A DNA stretch of 64,000 bases, from contig NZ_VMNH01000016.1 in NCBI RefSeq assembly GCF_007625115.1, positions 121,962 through 185,961 of the forward strand. The letters run 5' to 3'. Position 1 is the first letter of the stretch. Each line of letters opens with the position of its first letter. Shown in pieces: positions 7,876 to 17,143 of this stretch. The position numbers were made by a program, and so were the translations under genes. The stretch is from Sedimenticola selenatireducens. Lineage in GTDB: Bacteria; Pseudomonadota; Gammaproteobacteria; Chromatiales; Chromatiaceae. The notes below the pieces were generated by a model. That model worked only from the letters and a program-made list of their open reading frames with translations, was not told where the DNA came from and made no database searches.

Positions 7876-9330
7876 TTGACCTTTAAACCATTTCCAGGCC
7901 AGTGGCTTTCGCTCAGAAGGCATCAACAACCGGGCAGTGAGGCGCTGTTTGGCCGCGAGCGTTTCACTTATATGCAGTTGGCAGAAGAGAGCATGGGTTT
8001 GGCCGCCTGTCTCCATGGAAGGGGTATCCGGTCAAGACAGGTTGTGGCCGTACAGGTCAGATCTCCCTGGCAATTAGCCCAGTTGCTCTACGCCTCACTT
8101 CAGCTGGGCATCACTTTGCTGCCGCTGGACCCCAGCCTGGATTCTCAGCGGCGCAATCGTCTACTACAGCAGGTTAGTTGTGATTGCCTGATTTCTGATG
8201 AACCGACAGCAGCACCTGGGGCGATATGGATCTCTTCAGCTGATTTGTTTGGCGAAAAACTGGATGTGAGCGTTCACTTCGGTGCTGAGGGGCAGTATGC
8301 GGATGATATACAACTCATCATCGCGACCAGTGGCACCACTGGAGATCCCAAAGGGGTGATGCTGAGCGCCGGCAATCTCACGGCCAGTGCCACAGCATCC
8401 GAGCAACGTTTGGGGTTGGCTGCTGGAGACAGTTGGCTGGCTTGCCTCCCCCTATTTCATATTGGCGGATTGTCGATCCTGTTGCGCTGTCTCGCGGTCG
8501 GTGCACGAGTGCTGCTGCATGAGGGGTTTTGGGTCGAATCGGTCTGGGATCAGATTGCATCCGGGGAAGTGACTCATGTCTCTTTGGTTCCTGCGATGCT
8601 GGATAAGCTCTTGAACCACGCGGGTTCGCTGCGCCCCCCAGAGGCGTTACGGGTGGTGTTGATCGGGGGTGGGCCACTCTCTGGTTCTTTGGCTGAGAAG
8701 GCCCATGCCGCCGGCTGGCCGATTTGTGTCAGTTATGGCATGAGTGAGACGGCTTCACAGTTTGCCACAGATGCTGGGCCGGATGCTGGCCTGACTCCTG
8801 GCCTGGTAGGACTTCCTCTGGATGGGTATGAGGTAAGGCTTACCGAGGATGGCCGTATCCGAGTGCGCGGTCCGGCTGTTATGGCGGGTTATGCTAATCC
8901 TGCGGGTCGTCTGGGTGTGGGATTGGATCAGGGCTGGTTTGAAACAGGGGATCTCGGCAGTCTGGATGAACAGGGGTGTTTAAGCATCACTGGTCGTGCG
9001 GATGATCTGTTGATCTGTGGTGGAAAAAATATCCATCCTTCAGAGGTTGAGGAGCGACTGTTACGCTGTCCGGGTGTGACTGGTGTGGGTGTTACCGGGC
9101 AGAAAGATGCGGTCTGGGGCGACAAGCTGATTGCCTTCTATTGTGGTGCTATAACGGAAGATGGATTGATCGCCTGGGTGGGTGAGCATCTGCCCAGCCA
9201 TTTACGTCCCAGGGTGTGTATAAAGACGGATAAATTGCCACTCAATCAGATGGGCAAATTGTCGCGCTTGGCACTCAGGGAGATGCTCAGTGAAGTGAAT
9301 CGATCAGCAGAGGGATCATCCTCGGCGTAA
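7876..9330 (+). CDS. menE: o-succinylbenzoate-CoA ligase MenE
   Basis: An adenylate-forming enzyme of 484 residues. It activates o-succinylbenzoate with ATP and joins it to CoA in menaquinone synthesis. The phosphate-binding loop is at about 150-160 (TSGTTGDPKG), followed by SYGMSETASQ (A5 region), TGDLG (A7) and a C-terminal QMGKLSR segment with the catalytic lysine near 467. The start is TTG 7876, preceded by AGGG; no better ATG lies nearby. The gene stands alone on the plus strand, converging on the minus-strand men operon, and its last 15 bases overlap the lipoyl-domain gene. The identification as MenE rather than another acyl-CoA ligase rests on size, short C-terminal domain and the men neighbours. 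Confidence 0.9.
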   Translation: MTFKPFPGQWLSLRRHQQPGSEALFGRERFTYMQLAEESMGLAACLHGRGIRSRQVVAVQVRSPWQLAQLLYASLQLGITLLPLDPSLDSQRRNRLLQQVSCDCLISDEPTAAPGAIWISSADLFGEKLDVSVHFGAEGQYADDIQLIIATSGTTGDPKGVMLSAGNLTASATASEQRLGLAAGDSWLACLPLFHIGGLSILLRCLAVGARVLLHEGFWVESVWDQIASGEVTHVSLVPAMLDKLLNHAGSLRPPEALRVVLIGGGPLSGSLAEKAHAAGWPICVSYGMSETASQFATDAGPDAGLTPGLVGLPLDGYEVRLTEDGRIRVRGPAVMAGYANPAGRLGVGLDQGWFETGDLGSLDEQGCLSITGRADDLLICGGKNIHPSEVEERLLRCPGVTGVGVTGQKDAVWGDKLIAFYCGAITEDGLIAWVGEHLPSHLRPRVCIKTDKLPLNQMGKLSRLALREMLSEVNRSAEGSSSA

Positions 9331-9585
9331 TCTGAGGATCAGGTCGCCTTCCCCTATGGGATCACCAACGGCGATATGCAGATCAACCACTACCCCTGAA
9401 TAGGGTGAAGGGATATCCAGGGTTGTCTTATCGGTCTCCAGCGTAATCAGCGGGTCATCGAATTGCACTTGATCGCCGGGTGATATCAGGATCTCAGCGA
9501 CCAGTACCTCTTCGTCTCCACAGGCACCACAGCTCTCCCAGCACTCTGGCATAGAGGGTAGCCTAATCTCTAAAAGCTGCGTCAT
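9316..9585 (-). CDS. stand-alone lipoyl/biotinyl-type domain with three N-terminal cysteines
   Basis: An 89-residue protein made of one biotinyl/lipoyl domain. The attachment site is K53 in ETDKTTLDIPS, the E2-type lipoyl signature rather than the biotin AMKM. Glycine turns at SPGD and VGDPIGEGD are placed as in the family. Unusually, the first loop contains C15, C19 and C22 (CWESCGAC), which is not typical of lipoyl domains. The ATG overlaps the tautomerase stop (ATGA), making it the last gene of the extended menaquinone operon. No E2 catalytic core, E1 or lipoate ligase is nearby, so its partner enzyme is unknown. The gene end overlaps menE by 15 bases, tail to tail. Confidence 0.8.
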   Translation of the reverse strand: MTQLLEIRLPSMPECWESCGACGDEEVLVAEILISPGDQVQFDDPLITLETDKTTLDIPSPYSGVVVDLHIAVGDPIGEGDLILRLRRG

Positions 9586-9956
9586 CCCTTTTTGAAGCGG
9601 GTGGCGGACTGTCCATTGATACCCCAGTTTTCGAACGCTTGTTCCTGTATCAAGATCATCACGTCCTTTGCATCAATCGCTGCTGCCCGGTTCAGGTTAT
9701 CTGTAATCTGCTGATACAGAAGTGTCTTGGCATCATCAGATCTTCCTGGAAAAGAGGCAATCTCGATGGTCATAAAGGCACTGGAGCGGCCAACGGGATA
9801 GAAGTAGTAATCGGGGGCAATCTCGATCAAGCGTTGATTGCGGCTCGTTTCAGGGACATCGAAAGCCGTGACGGCGGCGCTGTGTACGGCATCCATGATG
9901 GCCTTGATTTCGTCGGCCGGACGACCGGCCTGGAGTGTGATGGTGACGATAGGCAT
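9582..9956 (-). CDS. tautomerase-superfamily protein
   Basis: A 124-residue member of the tautomerase/4-oxalocrotonate family. After removal of Met the chain begins with Pro (MPIVTITLQAG), the catalytic general base of the superfamily. The beta-alpha-beta unit is followed by a second half with DDAKTLLYQQITDNL and a segment resembling Tautomerase_2 proteins. ATG 9956 is taken because the longer frame would bury the catalytic proline. It begins seven bases after the D-cysteine-desulfhydrase-like gene and overlaps the lipoyl gene by four, so all are co-transcribed. The substrate is unknown; enol-keto isomerisation of an aromatic or dicarboxylic intermediate is the family norm. Confidence 0.82.
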   Translation of the reverse strand: MPIVTITLQAGRPADEIKAIMDAVHSAAVTAFDVPETSRNQRLIEIAPDYYFYPVGRSSAFMTIEIASFPGRSDDAKTLLYQQITDNLNRAAAIDAKDVMILIQEQAFENWGINGQSATRFKKG

Positions 9957-9963
9957 AGTACTT

Positions 9964-10974
9964 TTAACGGTCTCTGCGGGTAAGGGAAGCGGCATAAGGA
10001 AACAGGGCGGGGGAGCCGCCTGTGTGCCAAAATAGCAGGGTCTCATCTTTTGCGAAGATTCCCTGATCAATCAGTTGTAACAGCCCGCCCATTGCCCGAC
10101 CTGTGTAGACCGGATCAAGCAGAATTCCCTCCTGGGTGGCCAGCAACTGGATGGCGTGTCGTTCCAGTTCACCGACGACGCCATAACCGTCGCCAGTGAA
10201 CTGATCCTGAAGGGTGATGGCAGTCTGGTCATATCGATATTCTGAACCTAGAAGCGCTGACGTTTCATTGGCGAGTTGGCAGAGATGCTCTGGATAAGGA
10301 CCGTCACCTGCCTCATCTTTGTCAATCGTAATGCCCATTACCTCACAATCCAGACCGAATTGGTGAGTGCCGACTATCAGTCCGGCATGGGTGCCACCTG
10401 AGCTGGAGGCAAAAACCATATGGCTGATCGAAAGATTCTGTTCAGCGAGCTGGCTCTTTAATTCGGCTGCGGCATTGACATACCCGAGCGCGCCGACGGC
10501 GTTGGATCCACCGTATGGCACGATGTAGGGCTTGCGTCCCGCCGCTTTCAGTTGCGCTGCAATCTCCGGGATACGTTCACCTTTTCGGAGTTCGCCACTC
10601 CAGTGAATTTGTGCGCCAAGCAGTTGATCCAACAGCAGATTGCCGCCCGGCATGTCGGGCGCCTCCCCGCCTAACACCAGATGGCATTCAAGACCCGAGG
10701 CGGCCGCTGCCGCGGCTGTCTGCCGGCAGTGGTTGGATTGTGCCGCGCCCCCAGTAATGAGCGTGTCACAGCCTTGAGCCAGTGCCGCGCCGACCAGATA
10801 CTCCAGCTTGCGGGTCTTGTTGCCGCCCAGTGCGAGACCGGTCTGGTCATCGCGTTTCATGAGAATGCGCGGTCCACCCAGGTGTCGGGATAAACGCGTG
10901 AGTTCAATGAGTGGGGTCGGAAAGTAGCCCAGTGATGCCCTGGGTTGTTGATTCAGTGGTATTGGCATGGACAT
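9964..10974 (-). CDS. PLP-dependent D-cysteine desulfhydrase / ACC deaminase family
   Basis: A 336-residue fold-type-II PLP enzyme. The PLP lysine is in GGNKTRKLEYL (about residues 49-59), the phosphate-contacting region is GGAAQSNHCRQ, and a serine/threonine-rich loop (FASSSGGTHAGL) follows. This layout is shared by D-cysteine desulfhydrase (D-cysteine to pyruvate, H2S and ammonia) and 1-aminocyclopropane-1-carboxylate deaminase; the two are hard to separate by eye, and I favour the former. It begins five bases after menC and runs into the tautomerase, placing a sulfur-releasing enzyme inside a menaquinone operon. No role in quinone synthesis is established for this family. Confidence 0.82.
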   Translation of the reverse strand: MSMPIPLNQQPRASLGYFPTPLIELTRLSRHLGGPRILMKRDDQTGLALGGNKTRKLEYLVGAALAQGCDTLITGGAAQSNHCRQTAAAAAASGLECHLVLGGEAPDMPGGNLLLDQLLGAQIHWSGELRKGERIPEIAAQLKAAGRKPYIVPYGGSNAVGALGYVNAAAELKSQLAEQNLSISHMVFASSSGGTHAGLIVGTHQFGLDCEVMGITIDKDEAGDGPYPEHLCQLANETSALLGSEYRYDQTAITLQDQFTGDGYGVVGELERHAIQLLATQEGILLDPVYTGRAMGGLLQLIDQGIFAKDETLLFWHTGGSPALFPYAASLTRRDR

Positions 10975-10979
10975 CGCTC

Positions 10980-12050
10980 TTAATCGGTCTTTTCAGCACC
11001 CAGTATAAACCCGCTTCCTGGGCCAGCCTCAAGCCGAATTAACCCGCTTGAGATGAATGGGGCGTTTCCCAGGTCCCGGCTAAACCAGTTGACAGTGGCC
11101 AATCCGTGAATGGCAGGCAGAGTGATTCTGTCTGCGGCGGCTGCCAGGTGAAGCAGTGGCCAGATCCCCGCGCTACTCTCAAGGCTACTGGTTATTACGC
11201 AGTGGATACCCCGTTGATCCGCTTCCTGGATCAGTTTCAGGCTCGAAAGTATACCGCCTAGAAGGGTGGGCTTGATGATAATGCGTTTTACTGGCAGGTC
11301 GGATAGGGGGTGGTCACGCAAGAATCCCCGCAGTGATTCATCCAGGGCCAGATCAAACGGGACTGCTGCCTGCAGTTTGTCGAGGCGGCTCAGGTCGAGA
11401 TCACTGAAAGGCTCCTCAAGTGATTCGATCGGTAAACCCCCAAGGCCCTGAATCAGTACATCGGTACTCTCCTCATGCCAGGCTTGGTTGGCATCCAGTC
11501 GCAACTGGCACCCGGCAGGGAGTCGTTTACAGAGTTTTTGCAGAGCCGCCAGCTCTTCGTCCAGGGGATAGCGGCCTAGTTTAAGTTTCAGGGTGGTGAA
11601 GCCTGCACTCAGGGCGGCTTGGGTGCGAGCCTCAATGCCAGGCTCCAGACTGCCTATCGTGGCATTGACTCTGATACTGCCCGGTTTTCTGTCTGTTAAC
11701 AGTCGATAGAGTGGGATTCCACATTGTTTAGCATGCAGATCAAGTAGTGCCGTCTCCAATCCAAATCGACCGGCCGGTCTTGTTTCAGCGCAGGGGAGTG
11801 CGTGGAGGCACTGTTCTGGCTCACCGCCCATGAGTGCCGATAGCTGGGGGTTAAGCCACTCTTCGGCTTGCTGTAGGGTCTCAGTGCCCATTTCCGGTAA
11901 GGGGGCGGCATCACCATAACCGGTAAGGCCAGTTGTGTCTGTCAGGCTTATTAGCCACCCGTGGCGGTCGCGCAAGATGCCTTTACTGCTCTTCCAGGGT
12001 GTAGAGAAAGGGAGCTGATAGGCTTTCAGTTTCGCCCGGGTGATCTGCAT
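10980..12050 (-). CDS. menC: o-succinylbenzoate synthase MenC
   Basis: A 356-residue enolase-superfamily enzyme that dehydrates SHCHC to o-succinylbenzoate. It has an N-terminal capping domain and a TIM barrel with the expected residues: the KLK lysine pair (TTLKLKLG), the metal ligands D (RLDANQAW), E (SLEEPF) and D (ALDESL), and the opposite-face lysine in IIIKPTLLGG. The start codon overlaps the menA stop by one base (TGATG), so translation is coupled. The order menA-menC within menF-menD-menB-menA-menC supports MenC over N-acylamino-acid racemase, which shares the fold. Confidence 0.92.
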   Translation of the reverse strand: MQITRAKLKAYQLPFSTPWKSSKGILRDRHGWLISLTDTTGLTGYGDAAPLPEMGTETLQQAEEWLNPQLSALMGGEPEQCLHALPCAETRPAGRFGLETALLDLHAKQCGIPLYRLLTDRKPGSIRVNATIGSLEPGIEARTQAALSAGFTTLKLKLGRYPLDEELAALQKLCKRLPAGCQLRLDANQAWHEESTDVLIQGLGGLPIESLEEPFSDLDLSRLDKLQAAVPFDLALDESLRGFLRDHPLSDLPVKRIIIKPTLLGGILSSLKLIQEADQRGIHCVITSSLESSAGIWPLLHLAAAADRITLPAIHGLATVNWFSRDLGNAPFISSGLIRLEAGPGSGFILGAEKTD

Positions 12051-12919
12051 CAGATGAGCAGGCCAAGGCTGAGGAGTGCCCCATAGATTAATTGCAGCTT
12101 GGCTGTATTGGCGAGTATGCCATTGAATCCCTTACCCAGGGGTTCGGTGGAAAAACGCTGTAGTAACCAGAGGGCAAAGGGCAGGCAGAGCACTATCAGC
12201 CAACTGCCGTTGTAGTGATGATTAAAGGCGACCGGCAGGGCAAATGGCAACATCAACATCAGGATGTAGAGCTGACGAGCCCGCTCCCGGCCAAGGTAAT
12301 GTGTCAGTGTCAGCTTTGCCGCCCGCTCATCGGTTTCCAGGTCCCGATAGTTATTGACCAGTAGTACGGCGGCGGCCAGCAGACCGATAGCCCCGGCGCA
12401 GAGGAGTGCTTCGGCGGACAAGCGGCTGGTCTGCAGGTAGTAGCTGCCACCTACCGCTGTTAAGCCAAAGAAGATGAAGACAAACAGTTCCCCACTGGCG
12501 CTGTAGGCGATGGGTTTGGGGCCGCCGGTGTAGGCATAACCTGCCAGCAAAGAGAGCAGGCCGATGATGATGATGGGCCAGCCTCCCACCACGGCGAGAT
12601 AGATGCCAATTACAAAGGCCCCGCTGAAGCTGATCAAGGCGGCGCGTTTTACCTGTGCTGGACTGAACCAGCCTTGGGCAGTGGCGCGCTCGGGCCCAAG
12701 TCGATCGGGTGTGTCGGCACCGCGCTCAAAATCAGCGGCATCGTTATACAGATTAGTGCCAATCTGGATCAGTATGGCTGCAGCCAGTGCTGCAATGGCA
12801 GGTAGCAACAGAATGATATCTGTCTCTGCCCAAGCCAGCGAGGTTCCTACCAGGACCGGTACGACTGAAATGCCAAGCGTCTTGGGGCGAATGGCGAGTA
12901 TCCAGGGATGAGTCTGCAT
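12050..12919 (-). CDS. menA: 1,4-dihydroxy-2-naphthoate polyprenyltransferase MenA
   Basis: A UbiA-family integral membrane prenyltransferase of 289 residues with about eight or nine membrane segments. The first aspartate-rich motif is NLYNDAADFERGAD and the second NNYRDLETDERA. These bind the polyprenyl diphosphate through Mg2+. It joins a polyprenyl chain to DHNA, giving demethylmenaquinone. ATG 12919 (MQTHPWIL) is preferred; the longer frame to 12991 would overlap menB by 56 bases and adds non-family residues. It begins 16 bases after menB and overlaps menC. MenA rather than UbiA is indicated by the operon. Confidence 0.92.
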   Translation of the reverse strand: MQTHPWILAIRPKTLGISVVPVLVGTSLAWAETDIILLLPAIAALAAAILIQIGTNLYNDAADFERGADTPDRLGPERATAQGWFSPAQVKRAALISFSGAFVIGIYLAVVGGWPIIIIGLLSLLAGYAYTGGPKPIAYSASGELFVFIFFGLTAVGGSYYLQTSRLSAEALLCAGAIGLLAAAVLLVNNYRDLETDERAAKLTLTHYLGRERARQLYILMLMLPFALPVAFNHHYNGSWLIVLCLPFALWLLQRFSTEPLGKGFNGILANTAKLQLIYGALLSLGLLI

Positions 12920-12935
12920 GACAGGGTATAGCGTC

Positions 12936-13766
12936 TCAGGGTCTGCGTGGGAATTTATTGAAATCGGCAGGCCGTTTTTCCACGAAGGCATCGCGGCCCT
13001 CCTGTGCCTCTGCGGTCAGGTAGAACAGCCCGGTGGCATTCCCCGCCAGTTCCTGAATCCCGGCCAGACCGTCGGTCTCGGCATTAAAGGAGGCCTTCAA
13101 CATACGCAGTGCAGTGGGTGAAAGTTGTAACATCTCACGGCACCACTGGACAGTTTCGGCTTCCAGTTGATCCAGTGGAACGACCGTGTTTACCAGCCCC
13201 ATATCCAGGGCCTGCTGGGCGTCGTATTGACGGCACAGGAACCAGATCTCCTTGGCCTTTTTCATGCCGACCGTGCGGGCCAGTAATCCCGCCCCGAGAC
13301 CCCCGTCGAAACTGCCCACTTTGGGGCCGGTCTGTCCGAAACGTGCATTATCGGCGGCGATTGTCAGATCACAGATCAGGTGCAGCACATGACCGCCACC
13401 AATGGCATAACCCGCCACCATGGCCACGACCGGCTTGGGCAGGGTACGGATCTGCCGCTGCAGTTCCAAGACATTCAGGTGTTCAACGCCGCTGCTGTCG
13501 CGGTAGCCACCGTCACCCCGAATGGTTTGGTCGCCGCCAGAACAGAAGGCCTTGTCTCCCGCGCCAGTCAGAATAATGGCGCCGATGTTTGGATCCAGAT
13601 GGGCCTTTCTAAATGCCAGAATCATCTCCATGACGGTTTCGGGCCTGAAGGCATTGCGTACCTGGGGTCGGTTGATGGTGATCTTGGCGATCCCCTCGGC
13701 CGTGTGATAGAGGATGTCGCTGTATTCAGTCCCCTCAGGTATTTGCCATTCGATACTGCTGCCCAT
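12936..13766 (-). CDS. menB: 1,4-dihydroxy-2-naphthoyl-CoA synthase MenB
   Basis: A 276-residue crotonase-fold enzyme that cyclises o-succinylbenzoyl-CoA to DHNA-CoA. It shows the family features FCSGGDQ (oxyanion hole region), [12 protein letters not shown] (active-site loop), FLCRQYDAQ and a C-terminal [14 protein letters not shown] segment that matches MenB closely. ATG 13766 is preferred over GTG 13772 because GAGGTG then sits at proper distance. About 120 bases separate it from menD upstream. This is the largest gap in the operon, so a secondary promoter here is possible, although I cannot identify one. Confidence 0.95.
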   Translation of the reverse strand: MGSSIEWQIPEGTEYSDILYHTAEGIAKITINRPQVRNAFRPETVMEMILAFRKAHLDPNIGAIILTGAGDKAFCSGGDQTIRGDGGYRDSSGVEHLNVLELQRQIRTLPKPVVAMVAGYAIGGGHVLHLICDLTIAADNARFGQTGPKVGSFDGGLGAGLLARTVGMKKAKEIWFLCRQYDAQQALDMGLVNTVVPLDQLEAETVQWCREMLQLSPTALRMLKASFNAETDGLAGIQELAGNATGLFYLTAEAQEGRDAFVEKRPADFNKFPRRP

Positions 13767-13886
13767 AATCACCTCAATGGTTTTTTCGTCTGTCGGAAAG
13801 TTGCATTTTAAACAAATTGGGACGGTCTGTAGCTAAAAAATGCGTGTGAAACCTTTCTAGGCAGGTGACCGGAGTTTTCGGTTGGG

Positions 13887-15602
13887 TTATTTGGTCAGTT
13901 GTTGTGCTACAGCGGCGCGATAGTGGCGATGTCGTTCGATACTGTAGTCTCTGTCGATCATCACTTCGATCAGTTGTGGGCCACCAGAGGCAATGGATTG
14001 CTCCAGTGTTGCGCGGAAGGTTGATTGTTGTGTTACCTGCTTGTAGCCGAGTCCGTAGAGCGTGGCCGCGTGTTGGAAATTCAGATCGGTTGCGGTGTTC
14101 CAGTAGTGCTCGTAGCTATTAAGCGATGATTGCGGCAGATAGCCGAAAATGCCGCCACCGTTGTTGTTGATCAGTACAATGACCAGATCCTCGCCTGCCG
14201 CCGCCAGCAGTCCGTTCAGGTCATGATAAAAAGTGAGATCACCCATCAGTGCAACGGCAACGCTATAGTCGCCCTGTGCCATGCCCAGAAAAGTGGAAAT
14301 GGTGCCGTCGATACCGCTGACCCCCCTGTTGGCGGCGATCTGGATCTGCTTGTCACGCACGCCACTCCAGCTATCCAGTTGACGTATGGGCATGGAGTTT
14401 CCACTGAACAGAAGGCTCCTGTCTGGCAGGCAATCCAGGAGTGTATCAACGATCTCCCCTTCAAATGGATGATCCTCGACTGTCTCAGGAGTCATGATGG
14501 TCGCCGCGCGTTGTTCCAATCGGCCGAACGCAGCACACCAAGCCTTAGGTGCCGGGGTCGGTTGCTTTGCGATGATCGCTTCACACAAAAGGATGGGGTC
14601 TGTCGCTATGGATAGCTTCCCATGCGGCGGTAGTGAAGGCCACTGTTGATAGGGGTCGCAGATAAGTTGTGGTGCCTGGGTCTTCTCCAGGTACTGCAGG
14701 AGTGCCTTGGACACGGGAAGCGCGCCAAAACGCAGCACCCAGTGGGGCCTGATGGCTTCTGCAGCCGGCTCAAGAAACGCATCGTAATGTGCGATCACGC
14801 GCCGTTTGTCGTGGCCGCCATTACGCATGTTGCTTAGAGGGTCCGCTAATATGGGGCAATCCAGACTCTCAGCAAGACGTCCCACGGCCTGCGCAAACGT
14901 TGCTCCCAGATCACTTGCCCCGCAGAGGATGATGCCTGGTTTCCCGGCTATTTGCCTGATAATGGCCTCAATGAGCGTAGCGTCCGGAGTGGCAGGTGCT
15001 GCCGTATTCCGTTGCGCTGTGGCGGACTCCGGGAGGCAGATGTTGCTTGAAGGTAGCAAGGGTTCCCTAAAAGGCATATTGACCTGAATGGGGCCAGGGT
15101 GTGGCTGCATCGCCTGGGTTGCAATCTCTCTTCCCAGTTTGTGCAGCTGGTCGCGGGGTAGGGTCTCGTTTTCTGCGGGGCCTGGGTCATAAAAAGCCCG
15201 CAAGTGGCTGCCGAACAGTCGTTGTTGATCGGTGGTTTGATTGGCGCCCCATCCATGTAGTTCGGGTGGCCGATCAGCAGTCAGTAAGATCAGTGGAATG
15301 GTGCTGTGATTGGCTTCTATAACCGCCGGAAACCAGTGGGCGGGCGCGCTGCCGGAGGTGGCGATGAGGATTACTGGCTGCTGGCTCTGCTTGGCAAGGC
15401 CTAATGCAAAAAAGGCGGCACAACGTTCGTCCACCTGGACCCTGATTTGGATCGCAGGATGGTGGTCGCAGGCGATCACCAGGGGGGTTGAGCGCGAACC
15501 TGGAGAGATGACCGCCTGGGTTACGCCGCGGCTGGCCAGGCCATCAATTAATGCATATGCCCAGAGGAGATTGCTATCTCCCAGCGACAATTTTTCAGGC
15601 AT
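13887..15602 (-). CDS. menD: SEPHCHC synthase MenD
   Basis: A 571-residue thiamine-diphosphate enzyme that adds the succinyl semialdehyde unit of 2-oxoglutarate to isochorismate. The N-terminal Pyr domain has ISPGSRSTPLV (isochorismate-binding arginines). The C-terminal PP domain has the ThDP motif GDLTFYHDLNGLL running to INNNGGGIF, with FGYLPQ afterwards, all typical of MenD. Length equals the family norm. The ATG overlaps menF by eight bases, indicating coupled translation. Isochorismate from MenF would be passed straight to this enzyme. Confidence 0.95.
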   Translation of the reverse strand: MPEKLSLGDSNLLWAYALIDGLASRGVTQAVISPGSRSTPLVIACDHHPAIQIRVQVDERCAAFFALGLAKQSQQPVILIATSGSAPAHWFPAVIEANHSTIPLILLTADRPPELHGWGANQTTDQQRLFGSHLRAFYDPGPAENETLPRDQLHKLGREIATQAMQPHPGPIQVNMPFREPLLPSSNICLPESATAQRNTAAPATPDATLIEAIIRQIAGKPGIILCGASDLGATFAQAVGRLAESLDCPILADPLSNMRNGGHDKRRVIAHYDAFLEPAAEAIRPHWVLRFGALPVSKALLQYLEKTQAPQLICDPYQQWPSLPPHGKLSIATDPILLCEAIIAKQPTPAPKAWCAAFGRLEQRAATIMTPETVEDHPFEGEIVDTLLDCLPDRSLLFSGNSMPIRQLDSWSGVRDKQIQIAANRGVSGIDGTISTFLGMAQGDYSVAVALMGDLTFYHDLNGLLAAAGEDLVIVLINNNGGGIFGYLPQSSLNSYEHYWNTATDLNFQHAATLYGLGYKQVTQQSTFRATLEQSIASGGPQLIEVMIDRDYSIERHRHYRAAVAQQLTK

Positions 15603-16980
15603 GCTCCAGGGCCTCGAGCATGGTACCGAATTTCAGCTCTGTCTCTTGAAGTTCTGCAATGGGGCAGGATTCACTGGTTACACCCGCACCGGCAAATAGC
15701 TCGGCATGTTCCCCATTGAGTAGGGCACAGCGCAGCAATACCGCCAGTTCACCATCCCCCTGAATATCTATCCAGCCTGCGGCACCGGTATACCAGCCTC
15801 GAGTGGTATTTTTGTGGTCATCAAGCCAGCGTTGCGCGTTAGCGCTTGGGAAGCCACTGACGGCGGCGGTGGGGTGAAGGTCATCCGCTACCCGAAGCAG
15901 TGTGGTGTCTTCCCATAGTTCACCCTTGATGCCCGTCCATAGATGCTGAAGGTTTCGCAGGCGTTTCAGTGAAGGTCCAGTCGGGGAGGTGAGTTTGCAG
16001 CAGTGCTTTTTTAAACTGCCTAAAATTCCTTTAACGACCAATGCGTGCTCGTGGCGCGATTTTGGGTCGTTGATAAGCGTCTTGCCCAGGTTCGTATCGT
16101 CCACGGGATTAGGTGAGCGCTTTATGGTGCCGCCGATGGCATCGCAGCTGATCAAATGACCCTGTCGAGAGAGTAGGTGTTCGGGCGTAGCGGCCGCAAA
16201 GGTACTGCCGTCCACGCGGATCGAGAAGAGAATGCTGCTGGGGTGAAGATCGTCTAACGAGGCCATTAGACGGGCTGGATTAAACGGCTGAGACGCCTGC
16301 ACACTGATGCGTCTAAAGGGGACTACCTTATCCATGGTCCCTTCGCGAATGGAGTGAGTGGCCTTGTTTACCTGAGTAATCCACTCATCATCTGAGGGTG
16401 TTGTGGCGGTTCTTGAGAATCGTGTTGGTACCGGGTTAGGATCTGGGTTGGCACCCAAGGCATCAATCAGTTTCTGCAACAGATGTTGGCTGCGCAGGGT
16501 CGCCCGGGTGAGATCCTTATGCGCAAAGCTGAACGTAATTGCACACATCTCTGCTGTTTGATGCAGTAACAGCTCGGGCAAGAAGATGGCGGCATTGGGC
16601 AGTCCTTCCCAAGATTGGAGCATGGGATCTTCCGGGTCAAAGGCAAAACCGGTGAAGGCGGATGCCTGTAATCCGGTGCAGTCGGGATCAATCTGAATCC
16701 AGTTGGAACGTACCCGCTCAAACTGGTCGGAAAGCTGCTGTAGCCTGAGAGGGCCTATCGAGCTAAGACGCAGTGCTTCGCCCAGCCCCAGGCGATAATG
16801 CCGGTGACTCGGTTCACCCCAATAAAACCAGTTGTTATCCAGATGAGGCAGGTGGTGTAGTTGTAGTTCCGGTGTAGACAAGGTGATGCTGAAAGGCCCT
16901 ACCTCTTCATGCGGCAAATGGGTCAATGCCTGCTTTAGTCTGGCGATGGTTGCCTTGATCAGAGATTGTCTGTTGGCCAT
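15595..16980 (-). CDS. menF: isochorismate synthase MenF
   Basis: A 461-residue chorismate-binding enzyme converting chorismate to isochorismate. The C-terminal half carries SCDAIGGTIKRS (Mg/substrate loop), HLWTGIKGEL, HPTAAVSGFPS and RGWYTGAAGW, in the order found in MenF/EntC/PabB relatives. The first half is a variable domain. ATG 16980 is preferred because AAAGG precedes it; a frame to 17046 adds 22 residues. It is the first gene of the minus-strand men operon. MenH (SHCHC synthase), a DHNA-CoA thioesterase and MenG/UbiE are not in this window. Confidence 0.92.
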   Translation of the reverse strand: MANRQSLIKATIARLKQALTHLPHEEVGPFSITLSTPELQLHHLPHLDNNWFYWGEPSHRHYRLGLGEALRLSSIGPLRLQQLSDQFERVRSNWIQIDPDCTGLQASAFTGFAFDPEDPMLQSWEGLPNAAIFLPELLLHQTAEMCAITFSFAHKDLTRATLRSQHLLQKLIDALGANPDPNPVPTRFSRTATTPSDDEWITQVNKATHSIREGTMDKVVPFRRISVQASQPFNPARLMASLDDLHPSSILFSIRVDGSTFAAATPEHLLSRQGHLISCDAIGGTIKRSPNPVDDTNLGKTLINDPKSRHEHALVVKGILGSLKKHCCKLTSPTGPSLKRLRNLQHLWTGIKGELWEDTTLLRVADDLHPTAAVSGFPSANAQRWLDDHKNTTRGWYTGAAGWIDIQGDGELAVLLRCALLNGEHAELFAGAGVTSESCPIAELQETELKFGTMLEALEHA

Positions 16981-17143
16981 GAGCCTTTGCCTGCTTTCGT
17001 ATGGGTTACTGTGCAGATGATACTGTATTCCAGTGGGATGGCGCATTTCATCAGCTGATAATTTATCTGGACATGATAATTCTCAAGGCGGGGAATTGAA
17101 CGCACTGCGGTGTGGTTTGGGGGCGGGTATAAGGGGGCTGAAT

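Noticed and set aside
13109..13576. 155-codon plus-strand frame within menB
   Set aside because: Antisense shadow of menB; composition is rich in Arg/Pro as expected from GC-rich third positions.
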